A stretch of DNA of 55,243 nt from Planctomycetota bacterium (GTDB lineage: Bacteria; Planctomycetota; Phycisphaerae; Sedimentisphaerales; Anaerobacaceae): contig JAUWIG010000012.1 of the NCBI GenBank assembly GCA_030605475.1, forward strand, positions 1-55,243, in the 5' to 3' direction. The notes beneath the pieces are model-generated. The model was not told the DNA's origin. It searched no databases and saw only the letters and a list, made by a program, of their open reading frames with translations. Position 1 is the stretch's first letter. Each line of letters opens with the position of its first letter. Position numbers and translations under genes: made by a program. This document shows positions 47,617-55,243 of the stretch, in pieces.

Positions 47617-49068
47617 TTATTGCGTTTTGGAACCCAGCCACTTGATTTTCTTAAACGCTATCCAGCTCATCTTAAGCAGCAGCCAACCATGCCTGAAACG
47701 ACGGATACTTGTCTCGCCGTAAGTTCTCGGCTGATAGGTCACCGGCACCTCAACCACCTTAAGGTTTTGCCTTATCGCCCCAAAGATAAGGTCAAAATCA
47801 CCAAAGGGGTCAAAATCACCAAAATACGAACGGCTGGCTGCTATCAACTCGTAGTCTTTTCTGTAAATCATTTTCGTGCCGCAGAGGGTATCCCTGAATC
47901 TCTGGTCTAACAGCCAGGTGAACAATGTGCCGAAAAACTTATTTCCAAGAAGATTTAAAAAGCGCATTGCCTGCTTTTTCACTGGATAAACGAGCCGAGT
48001 GCCGTTGACGAACTCACCCCTGCCGTCACGCAGCGCCCTAAAGAATTTTGGCAAATCTTCAGGCCGAACTGTTAAATCCGCATCCTGGATGACCAGCACA
48101 TCCCCTTTTGCGGCAGCAAAACCCTTTCTTACGGCATCGCCCTTACCCACTCCGTCACCTTGGTGAATCAAACTAATTTTTCGTTCCGGATGCTCCCTTA
48201 TCTGGCGTTTTATCTCATCCGAAGTGCCATCCGTGCTGTTGCCGTCAACGAAGATTATCTCCGTTTCTCGGCCCATTTGTGGGATTCGGCGTACGGCATC
48301 CTCAATATTACCGCGTTCATTTTTGCAGGGAACTATAACGGAAACAGACAAATCCTCATCACGCCGGGCGGCAGGTGCCGGACGAGCTATCACAAGGTTG
48401 ACTAAATTAAGAAGACGGAATCCCGGCAGCAAAGAGAGAAAATAATTGCAAAAAGTTGTCAGCGGCCAGATGCGCTTCGGCAGCATCAGATAAGAGCTGG
48501 ACCGAATAACGTCAAAGTCGCTCAGGTTGAGCAGATTTTCGATGTCTTTCGGCGGAAGCCAGTTCTGATATGGGCGTGGCCGACGGATTCTCAGATGCGA
48601 GCCCAGCCGTAAGACCCCTTCCCAAAGATAATTGTAATGGGTTATTACAATCCGCGTGCTTTCCCTGGTTAATGGACGAATACGTTCCAGGACCTGCTGA
48701 ATATCGTGCCACTGACCCAGCGAATTACAGATTAGGACATAATCAAATTTTTCATTGAGGTTCAGTTCATGCGGGTCTGCTACGTGGAATTTCAGATGGG
48801 CAAAACGCTTTTTTGCCAGCTCAATGGAATGAGGGTCGGTATCAACGCCAACCCCATAGGACGGCTCAACCGCGGCCAGAAGGTTTCCACATTCACAGCC
48901 GACATGTAGAACTCTGCTGTTTGGGCGAACAATAAATTTATAAATCTTGTCCAGCCACCTGTAGTAATATGAATTACGTTTTCGCCAGCGAAGTAATAAC
49001 TTTTCATTCGTTTGCCCAGCGGTATTCGCTTCGGACGAGTGTGAATTCTGATTCTTTGCCTCAACCAT
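47617..49068 (-). CDS. Fusion: SAM-dependent methyltransferase + family 2 glycosyltransferase
   Basis: The 483-residue protein starts with a class I methyltransferase domain (about 25-230): motif I VLHVGCECGNLLA at 53-65, then GVGVDTDP and FDYVLICNSLGQW. Residues from about 240 form a GT-A glycosyltransferase family 2 domain: SVSVIVPCKNERGNIEDAV, DGNSTDGTSDEI, and the metal-binding DAD at 329-331. It ends with TYGETSIRRFRHGW, typical of polyprenyl-phosphate sugar transferases. The fusion suggests that one lipid- or polymer-linked substrate is both methylated and glycosylated. No membrane helix is predicted. It is followed by the TMTC-like genes and preceded by another GT2 gene, so a surface-glycan locus is likely. 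Confidence 0.88.
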   Translation of the reverse strand: MVEAKNQNSHSSEANTAGQTNEKLLLRWRKRNSYYYRWLDKIYKFIVRPNSRVLHVGCECGNLLAAVEPSYGVGVDTDPHSIELAKKRFAHLKFHVADPHELNLNEKFDYVLICNSLGQWHDIQQVLERIRPLTRESTRIVITHYNYLWEGVLRLGSHLRIRRPRPYQNWLPPKDIENLLNLSDFDVIRSSSYLMLPKRIWPLTTFCNYFLSLLPGFRLLNLVNLVIARPAPAARRDEDLSVSVIVPCKNERGNIEDAVRRIPQMGRETEIIFVDGNSTDGTSDEIKRQIREHPERKISLIHQGDGVGKGDAVRKGFAAAKGDVLVIQDADLTVRPEDLPKFFRALRDGRGEFVNGTRLVYPVKKQAMRFLNLLGNKFFGTLFTWLLDQRFRDTLCGTKMIYRKDYELIAASRSYFGDFDPFGDFDLIFGAIRQNLKVVEVPVTYQPRTYGETSIRRFRHGWLLLKMSWIAFKKIKWLGSKTQ

Positions 49069-49110
49069 AAGCTCAGTTCCCGGGTCCCCAAATGTTCCTT
49101 ATCGTGGCTT

Positions 49111-49899
49111 CTATTTTGCGATTTTCACAAAATGGGAGCCCTTGCGTTTTGGGCCCCCAGGGAACAACTTTGATTTGACCAGATTCATTTTGGCCAGTCG
49201 AAACGTCAAGGCGGTCCGCAGACACCCAAAACCATACTTGACACTGCGCCGGAAATTAATTGAAGATGCTTCGGGAGAATATCTGGTTGGACAAGTTACC
49301 TCTGCGATTGTGTAGCCATACCACAATATTTGCGTCAGCATCTGGTTATCAAATACGAAATCATCGGAATTGACTTCGAGCGGTAGTTGTTCTATGAGCT
49401 TGCGAGAAAAGGCCCTGTAGCCTGTATGATATTCGGAGAGCTTTGCGCCTATGAGAATGTTTTCTACAAGAGTTAGGAACCGGTTTGCGATGTATTTCCA
49501 AAGCGGCATTCGGCCTTTTAGGGCGTATCCTCCGAGAATTCTCGAACCGAGTACGCAGGGATAGAGGCCATTGCCGATTATAGAGGCCATTGCGGGTATC
49601 AGCCGGGGCGTGTATTGATAATCCGGATGGACCATGATAATGATATCGGCATCGTGCTGTAGTGCGAGCCTGTAGCAGGTTTTTTGATTGGCGCCATAGC
49701 CGAGGTTGCTCGGATGAGTGTGGATGATTGTATTGGGCAGGGTCTTGGCAATTGCCGTGGTTTCATCGTTGCTGGCATCGTCAACGACAATGACCAGGTC
49801 CACGATATTCTGTGCCATAACCTCGTCGTAGGTCTCACGAAGCGTATCGGCCGCATTATAGGCCGGCATTACGACAATTACTTTTTTGCTCTCAAACAT
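49111..49899 (-). CDS. Family 2 glycosyltransferase (polyprenyl-phosphate sugar transferase-like)
   Basis: The 262-residue protein has VIVVMPAYNAADTLRETYDE, VVDDASNDETTAI, the SNLGYGANQKTCYRLA block and the acidic motif HPDYQYTP at 91-98. YHTGYRAFSRKLI and the late SSINFRRSVKYG are typical of dolichyl-/undecaprenyl-phosphate sugar synthases. It probably charges a lipid carrier with a sugar, the donor needed by GT-C enzymes such as the TMTC-like proteins downstream. Specificity is not readable. It is 42 nt upstream of the methyltransferase fusion gene, on the same strand. Confidence 0.88.
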   Translation of the reverse strand: MFESKKVIVVMPAYNAADTLRETYDEVMAQNIVDLVIVVDDASNDETTAIAKTLPNTIIHTHPSNLGYGANQKTCYRLALQHDADIIIMVHPDYQYTPRLIPAMASIIGNGLYPCVLGSRILGGYALKGRMPLWKYIANRFLTLVENILIGAKLSEYHTGYRAFSRKLIEQLPLEVNSDDFVFDNQMLTQILWYGYTIAEVTCPTRYSPEASSINFRRSVKYGFGCLRTALTFRLAKMNLVKSKLFPGGPKRKGSHFVKIAK

Positions 49900-49970
49900 C
49901 TCAATATCTCCACCAACAGTATAAAATCTTTCCCGGCCAAATGCAAAAGCTTTTGTGCGGCGACATATTC

Positions 49971-49999
49971 TTGACAGTTGGCTGTGGTGGTTTTATCAT
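49971..49999 (+). promoter_or_regulatory. Promoter of the UroD-like gene
   Basis: Consensus TTGACA (49971-49976), 17 nt, TATCAT (49994-49999), 71 nt upstream of the ATG and reading away from the glycosyltransferase genes. Confidence 0.7.
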
Positions 50000-50070
50000 A
50001 TTAAATTCGCTGTTTATCTATTTTTAAGGATTTATATGGTTTACAACGTAATACTAATGAGGATGTGTTA

Positions 50071-51162
50071 ATGAACCGTCGAGAGAGACTGAGAAGGTGC
50101 TATTTTAATGAGGAATTGGACAGGCCCGGGGTGTACAGTCGAACGCTGCTTCCGGAAGATGACCGGAGCTACGGTAAGTTAAGGGTCTATCTTGCTGCCC
50201 ACACCGAGCTAAAATACACCTGGTCGGCCGCCCAAATAGAAAGTGACTATCCGATGGACGTTGTCACTGAGCCCCATTCAGAGGACGTGGTCCGTCAAAT
50301 AACGACCCTCCACACGCCGAAAGGTGACTTGGGAAGCCGTGAACGGGTTCGTATAAAAGGTCACGACCAGGAGCCGAATATGGCAGAGACCTATATGCTC
50401 AAGAACCGCCAGGACGCCGAAAAATACCTCTCGCTGCCGATGCCGGAGGTAGGCGGTGACGTGAGCTCATATTTCAAGGCCGAAAAGGAGGTCGGCGACG
50501 CCGGCATCGTAGATGTTGACCTGGGCGCAAACCCTGCCGGCTTGGCAGCGACGCTGTTCGGACCACAGCAGTTTGCAATGATGAGCATAACCGACAGAGA
50601 CATAATCCATCGCCTGTGCGAAAGACGAATGACGATTATGTTAAACCGGCTGAAATTCCTGCTCAGTAAAGGAGTTGGCCCATTTTTTTCTACGCTTGGA
50701 GAGGAGATGGTCTGTCCACCGCTGCATAGCCCAAAGGATTTCCACGAGTTCAACACAAAATATGACAAGCCCATTGCTGATATGGTCCATAATGCAGGCG
50801 GGCGTGTCCACATCCACTGCCATGCTTCAATCAAAAAGGTCTTCGGTGATTTTATCGAGATGAAGGTAGATGTGCTGCATCCGTTCGAGGCCCCACCTAT
50901 GGGGGATATATTACCTCATGAAGCTAAGGAGCTGGCCCGTGATAAGTTGTGCCTTGAAGGAAATATTCAGATTGACCGGATGTACAACGCTACACCACAA
51001 CAGATAAGAGAAGAAACCCAGCTACTGATTCAAACCGTATTTGACGACCATAAGGGGCTCATTGTAAGTCCGACAGCTTCGCCGTACATATATGGCAAAG
51101 GCGAGCAGTGCTTTCCGCAGTACAAAGCGATGATTGATACTGTGCTTGCGTGGAAGGGCTGA
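50071..51162 (+). CDS. Uroporphyrinogen decarboxylase-like methyltransferase (MtaA/CmuA type)
   Basis: The 363-residue protein is a UroD-fold TIM barrel. It starts MNRRERLRRCYFNEELDRPG and contains a zinc-type cluster HIHCH (247-251) after HNAGGRV, then LEGNIQIDRMY near the end. True HemE has conserved Arg/Asp and no such His/Cys site; the site suggests the MtaA/MtbA/CmuA group, which transfers methyl groups between corrinoid proteins and thiols. A RACo-like corrinoid activator at 22649 could be a partner, but the genes are far apart. The ATG at 50071 has GAGG upstream; a GTG two codons earlier is possible. ileS follows 122 nt later. Confidence 0.8.
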   Translation: MNRRERLRRCYFNEELDRPGVYSRTLLPEDDRSYGKLRVYLAAHTELKYTWSAAQIESDYPMDVVTEPHSEDVVRQITTLHTPKGDLGSRERVRIKGHDQEPNMAETYMLKNRQDAEKYLSLPMPEVGGDVSSYFKAEKEVGDAGIVDVDLGANPAGLAATLFGPQQFAMMSITDRDIIHRLCERRMTIMLNRLKFLLSKGVGPFFSTLGEEMVCPPLHSPKDFHEFNTKYDKPIADMVHNAGGRVHIHCHASIKKVFGDFIEMKVDVLHPFEAPPMGDILPHEAKELARDKLCLEGNIQIDRMYNATPQQIREETQLLIQTVFDDHKGLIVSPTASPYIYGKGEQCFPQYKAMIDTVLAWKG

Positions 51163-51210
51163 AGGCCCTTCTTTGGAACCGCGTTGTGCCGCGATTAAAA
51201 TAGGGAGAGG

Positions 51211-51239
51211 TTGACAAAAACGGTTGGGGGACTTACCAT
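51211..51239 (+). promoter_or_regulatory. Possible promoter of ileS
   Basis: TTGACA (51211-51216), 17 nt, TACCAT (51234-51239) lie 45 nt upstream of the ileS ATG. The spacer between the UroD-like gene and ileS shows no T-box-like fold that I could recognise. Confidence 0.5.
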
Positions 51240-51284
51240 ATCGGGTTTGGTTACGTGTGGGTATAGTTTTTAAGGATTTGTTGT

Positions 51285-54221
51285 ATGTCGGATAAGAAAG
51301 ATAAAGGTTACAGAAACACGTTAAATCTGCCGAAGACCAGCTTTTCTATGAAGGCGAATCTGGTACAGCGTGAGCCGCAATTGCGCAAAGAGTGGGCGAA
51401 GATGAATATCTACGCCAAAATCAGGCAGTCCCGCAGCGGCGCCCCTTTATATACGCTTCATGATGGGCCGCCCTACGCTAACGGCGATATCCATATGGGG
51501 CACGTTATAAACAAGGTACTTAAGGATTTTGTGGTCAAGTATAAGACAATGGCTGGCTTTGACGCGCCTTATATACCGGGCTGGGATTGTCATGGTCTGC
51601 CGATTGAGGCAAAGGTCTTTGCCGAGCTTGGGGAAAAGGCCAAAAACAAGGACAAGCTCGAAATCCGAGAGCTTTGCAAACAATATGCAGGCAAATATGT
51701 CAAAATTCAGAGCAGGCAGTTTCAGGAGCTGGGGATATTTGGTGATTTTGAAAATCCCTATCTTACGTTTAAGCCGCAATACGAAGCGGGGATTATGGAG
51801 GTATTCGCCGAACTGGTTAGGAAGGGATTGGTGTATAAGCAACTAAGGCCCATTCATTGGTCGGTTGGGTGCGAGACGGCCCTGGCTGAGGCTGAACTGG
51901 AATATAAGGATATTTCATCGCCGAGCATCTTCGTCAATTTTCCGGCACACGAAGAGTTAGGGAAGAGGCTCAGAGGGCTTGGGATTATTCCGGCTGACAC
52001 AAATGAAGTGTGCTACTTTATGATATGGACGACTACGCCGTGGACCTTAGCGGCGAATCTGGCTATAGCCGTGCATCCCCACTTAGACTATAAGGCGTTA
52101 ATTTACGAAAAGGACGGAGATAAGTTTGTGTCAGTAGTAGCAACTGACCGTGTTGAGGCGGTAGTTGCTGCGGCTGGCTTAGGAGAAGGACAATATACTG
52201 TCAGCAAAAAATCAATAAAAGGCAAGAATCTCGAAGGTTTACGGTACGAGCATCCGTTTGTGGAGAATAATCCGACGGACAAAGATGCCTATATGGTAAT
52301 CTGTGCCGATTACGTTACTACCGAGGATGGCACCGGACTTGTCCATATCGCGCCTGGACATGGTCTTGAGGACTACATAACAGGGCAGAAATGTGGGCTG
52401 GCAATTTATTCGCCGGTGATGGACGATGGGCGATATGACGATACGGTGCCGGATTGGCTGCGGGGGCGAAATGTTTTAGAGGTCGATACCGTCATAAATA
52501 AAGATTTGCAGGAGAAGGGATTGCTTTTTGCTCAAAGTGAAATTACGCACAGCTACCCGCATTGCTGGCGCAGCAAGGGGCCGGTTATATTCAGAGCGAC
52601 GGAGCAATGGTTTATCAGTGTTGACAAAGAGCTGCCCGGACTCGGCAAAAGTCTGCGTGACTTGGCGTTGGAGCATGTTGAAAATGTAAAATGGATTCCT
52701 GCGTGGGCGCAAAAGCGCATTGAGGGGATGCTGGAATCGAGGCCTGACTGGTGTATCAGCAGGCAAAGGAGTTGGGGATTGCCTCTGCCGGTGTTTGTCA
52801 GCTCCAACGGGCAAACTCTGATGACAAAGGAATCTGTATTAGCTGTGGCTAAGCATATTGGCCAGAAAGGCTCGGATAGTTGGTTTACCGACTCGCCTCG
52901 CCAGATTCTCGGCGAGGATTTTAAACTGCCGGATGGGTTTGATTTTGATGATATGCAAAAGGAAGAAAATATCTTTGATGTGTGGTTCGAATCGGGCTGC
53001 AGCTGGTACAGCGTGTGTGTAAAAGAAGCAGGCTGGCCTGTGCCTGTCGATTTGTATCTGGAAGGCTCAGACCAGCATCGTGGGTGGTTCCAGCTGTCAC
53101 TTCTGCCGGCTCTCGGTTCAATCGGGAAAGAGCCATTCAAGAGCGTTTTAACACATGGTTTTACCGTTGATGAGAAGGGAATGAAGCAGTCGAAATCGCT
53201 TGGCAATTACGTTAATGCTCAGGATGAAGTGGCAAAGTATGGTTCGGATATCCTAAGGCTGTGGGTGGCAAGCGTAAATTACCAGGAAGATATACGGTGC
53301 AACGACGAACTAATAGGACGGACGCAGGACGCCTACAGGAAAATCAGAAATACGCTCAGATTTCTACTTGGCAATATAGATGATTTCGACCCGAATGAGC
53401 AAGTCGTAGCCTACGACCAGATGTTTGAAATTGATAAGTGGGCGGTGCAACAGCTGCAAAAGCTGATTGCGAATGTAACTGAAAACTATGAGAACTTCGC
53501 CTTTCACAGGGTTTTTTCGCTTATATACAACTTTTGCACGGTCGAGATGAGCAATATCTATATGGATGTGCTCAAGGACAGGCTTTACTGCGATGCGTCG
53601 GACAGTTTGTCTCGGCGAAGCGGGCAGACGGCAATGTATAAAATACTGGATTGCCTTGTTCGGATGCTGGCGCCCATATTAGTGCACACCGCAGAAGAGG
53701 CGTGGGCAGCGATGAAGTTTAAATCGCAAGATGTTGAAAGCGTACATCTGGCCCAGATGCCGAAAGTCGACGATTCAATTGATTGGCGCAGTGAAGAAGG
53801 CAAATGGGCTAAGATAATGAAGTTGCGAGACGAGGTTTTGGGAAAGTTGGAAGATTTGAGACAAGACAAAAAGATTACAAGCAACCAAGAAGCTACTGTT
53901 AAGATTAGAACCACTGATAACGATTTGGTTTCGTTGATAAAGGATAAAATTACGGAGAAGAAATTTGCTGCTCTTTGTATTGTTAGCGGAGTGGATCCTG
54001 GTATTATTAGCAAAGTGGAAATTGAAAAACTTGGAGGAAGACTCTATTATAATGGTGTTGATATTACCGATGAAATGCCAAATGTAATCCACATCGAAGC
54101 CAAAAAGAGCAGTTATCCAAAATGTCAGCGCTGCTGGAACTATTGGCCGAGCGTTGGAACCGATAACGAGTATGCTGATTTGTGCAAACGATGCGTTGGG
54201 GTGGTTAGTAAAACCTCTTAG
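51285..54221 (+). CDS. ileS: Isoleucyl-tRNA synthetase
   Basis: The 978-residue class I synthetase has the HIGH motif as HMGH (70-73) in PPYANGDIHMGHVINKVLKD. The KMSKS motif is KQSKS (634-638), in GMKQSKSLGNYV. The editing domain contains WTTTPWTLAANLAIAV and GTGLVHIAPGHG. The C-terminal zinc site is formed by CQRC (947-950) and CKRC (967-970). It charges tRNA-Ile with isoleucine and hydrolyses mischarged valine. Length is slightly above the usual 930-940. It converges with the partial TPR gene downstream. Confidence 0.97.
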   Translation: MSDKKDKGYRNTLNLPKTSFSMKANLVQREPQLRKEWAKMNIYAKIRQSRSGAPLYTLHDGPPYANGDIHMGHVINKVLKDFVVKYKTMAGFDAPYIPGWDCHGLPIEAKVFAELGEKAKNKDKLEIRELCKQYAGKYVKIQSRQFQELGIFGDFENPYLTFKPQYEAGIMEVFAELVRKGLVYKQLRPIHWSVGCETALAEAELEYKDISSPSIFVNFPAHEELGKRLRGLGIIPADTNEVCYFMIWTTTPWTLAANLAIAVHPHLDYKALIYEKDGDKFVSVVATDRVEAVVAAAGLGEGQYTVSKKSIKGKNLEGLRYEHPFVENNPTDKDAYMVICADYVTTEDGTGLVHIAPGHGLEDYITGQKCGLAIYSPVMDDGRYDDTVPDWLRGRNVLEVDTVINKDLQEKGLLFAQSEITHSYPHCWRSKGPVIFRATEQWFISVDKELPGLGKSLRDLALEHVENVKWIPAWAQKRIEGMLESRPDWCISRQRSWGLPLPVFVSSNGQTLMTKESVLAVAKHIGQKGSDSWFTDSPRQILGEDFKLPDGFDFDDMQKEENIFDVWFESGCSWYSVCVKEAGWPVPVDLYLEGSDQHRGWFQLSLLPALGSIGKEPFKSVLTHGFTVDEKGMKQSKSLGNYVNAQDEVAKYGSDILRLWVASVNYQEDIRCNDELIGRTQDAYRKIRNTLRFLLGNIDDFDPNEQVVAYDQMFEIDKWAVQQLQKLIANVTENYENFAFHRVFSLIYNFCTVEMSNIYMDVLKDRLYCDASDSLSRRSGQTAMYKILDCLVRMLAPILVHTAEEAWAAMKFKSQDVESVHLAQMPKVDDSIDWRSEEGKWAKIMKLRDEVLGKLEDLRQDKKITSNQEATVKIRTTDNDLVSLIKDKITEKKFAALCIVSGVDPGIISKVEIEKLGGRLYYNGVDITDEMPNVIHIEAKKSSYPKCQRCWNYWPSVGTDNEYADLCKRCVGVVSKTS

Positions 54222-54254
54222 CATACATACTAAGATGCCCTGCATTTTTTTATG
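54222..54254. terminator. Weak bidirectional terminator region
   Basis: ATGC-CCT-GCAT followed by a run of T lies between the convergent ileS and TPR genes. The stem is only 4 bp, so efficiency is doubtful. Confidence 0.3.
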
Positions 54255-55243
54255 TTAGCGATTTTCCCGCTCTGTCAGCGCAGCTTCCAGGCCCTTGCGG
54301 GCTTGGGTATGGTTAGGATTGATTTGCAATGCCTGACGATAGTGGCTGATTGCCTCTCCGAGCTTGCCCTGTAATTGAAGCGCACTACCCAGGTCGCAGT
54401 GCGTTTCGGCATCGCCGGGCTTGAACTGCATGGCTTGACGATAATGATTGACCGCTTCGTCAAGCTTGCCCTGTAATTGAAGTGCAAGGCCCAGGTTGTA
54501 ATGCGCATCGGCATAGTCTGGCCTAAATCGCACCGCCTCACGGAAGTAGCTGATAGCCTCATCGAATTTACCCCGCCCTGCCAGCACGCTGCCGAGGTTG
54601 TTGTACGCATCGGCATTGTCGGGCCTGAGCTGCAGCGCTCGATGGTAGTGGCTGACCGCCTCGTCGAGCTTGCCCAGTAATTGAAGCGCTATGCCCAAGT
54701 TGTTGTGCGCGCCGTCAGAGTTAGGGTCGGCCTGCAGGGACCGACGATAGTGGCTGACCGCCTCGTCAAGCCTGCCCTGCAGTCTAAGCGTGTTGCCCAG
54801 GTTGTAATGCACTGCTGGCGCATTCGGACTTACCGTCAGCATATGCTCATAAAGGCCCACCGTATCTCGCCAGTGCACCAGGTACCGCCGGGTGGCGACT
54901 GCCTCTGCACCGGCTAATATCACCACGATTATCACAACCGCCACACGCCGCATTGTGCCCTTGCCGGCACCGCCGATGCCACAAAACCAGCCCAAAAACG
55001 ATGCCAATACCATCAATAGCCCTACCGAAGGCAGGTAGGCAAATTTATCCGACGCAATCACCATGGTAAAACCGACCACACCCATAGTCGGGAAAATTGC
55101 CGCAAAGAAGAACAGCCAGCCCGTCAGCGCTGCCCGCGTCCAGCGCAGCGAAATCACCAACAGAGGAATCAGTATACAGGTACCGATGACACCAGCCAGC
55201 ACCACCGGGTTTGACAATCCCAGCGGCTCCGGATACACGTAGT
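54255..55243 (-). CDS. TMTC-like membrane protein with TPR tail (copy 4, 5' end missing)
   Basis: The visible C-terminal 328-329 residues continue past the window edge. They begin with several membrane helices (VVLAGVIGTCILIPLLVISL, AFFP-type loop, SVGLLMVLASFLGWF), then LVHWRDTVGLYEHMLTVSPN and about six TPRs (such as QGKLDEAVSHYHRALQLRPD). The layout is that of the three copies at 41389-47550 but the sequence is clearly more divergent, so it is an older paralogue. The N-terminal acidic loop cannot be checked. Confidence 0.75.
   Translation of the reverse strand, partial: YVYPEPLGLSNPVVLAGVIGTCILIPLLVISLRWTRAALTGWLFFFAAIFPTMGVVGFTMVIASDKFAYLPSVGLLMVLASFLGWFCGIGGAGKGTMRRVAVVIIVVILAGAEAVATRRYLVHWRDTVGLYEHMLTVSPNAPAVHYNLGNTLRLQGRLDEAVSHYRRSLQADPNSDGAHNNLGIALQLLGKLDEAVSHYHRALQLRPDNADAYNNLGSVLAGRGKFDEAISYFREAVRFRPDYADAHYNLGLALQLQGKLDEAVNHYRQAMQFKPGDAETHCDLGSALQLQGKLGEAISHYRQALQINPNHTQARKGLEAALTERENR

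Noticed and set aside
51163..51284. T-box riboswitch before ileS
   Set aside because: No T-box consensus sequence or specifier stem seen; the spacer is short and contains a plain promoter candidate.

Overview
The window looks like a chromosomal segment of a Planctomycetota bacterium, most likely class Phycisphaerae. The grounds are gene content: a small basic protein starting MSIDRSLK of the type restricted to Planctomycetes, Verrucomicrobia and Chlamydiae; LL-diaminopimelate aminotransferase; a long ClpP-type NfeD plus short NfeD plus FloA set; many proteins with transmembrane N-termini and TPR tails; and repeated 'KPNQTQ'-type degenerate repeats. This is inference from content. No rRNA or tRNA gene was found.

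Layout. 1-1389: a partial gene end, a terminator, and a minus-strand pair (SPOR-like membrane protein, small basic protein). 2020-5493: a one-polypeptide type IIG restriction-modification enzyme flanked by repeat-rich spacers. 5959-12677: aminotransferase, Na/Pi symporter, then the NfeD-NfeD-FloA membrane cluster. 12887-14485: a TPR protein. 14942-20894: a compact type II fatty-acid operon, rpmF-plsX-fabH-fabD-fabG-acpP-fabF. 21183-27092: BldC-like HTH, Ca/Na antiporter, a RACo-like corrinoid activator, a 26-residue basic protein, a Cys-rich protein, and an ECF sigma factor with a membrane protein and a charged secreted protein. 27093-32802: minus-strand metabolic cluster dapL, folK-dNK fusion, panC, panD, lgt, rhomboid. 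33144-38600: accessory stretch with a Tat-signal protein, a nitrilase, a small membrane protein, a caspase-like protease and a degenerate repeat array. 38593-49899: polA, three tandem TMTC-like TPR membrane proteins, and two glycosyltransferases, one fused to a methyltransferase. 50071-54221: a UroD-like methyltransferase and ileS. 54255-end: a fourth TPR membrane protein, cut by the window edge.

The most unusual feature is not a gene. Nearly every spacer carries a different short tandem array of 7-nt (sometimes 8-nt) units. These arrays repeatedly overlap start or stop codons, and one 8-nt array sits inside the antiporter gene. Alongside them are several families of dispersed palindromes (CCCGTTAGA..., GTCATTGCGAG..., CCCTGCCGC..., GGTGGGGC...). 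One palindrome has become the last codons of the folK fusion gene.

The best protein-level leads are the caspase-like protease with an unrecognised C-terminal half, the folK-deoxynucleoside kinase fusion, the methyltransferase-glycosyltransferase fusion, the sigma/membrane/secreted-protein module, and the TPR amplification cluster with its copied promoter box.
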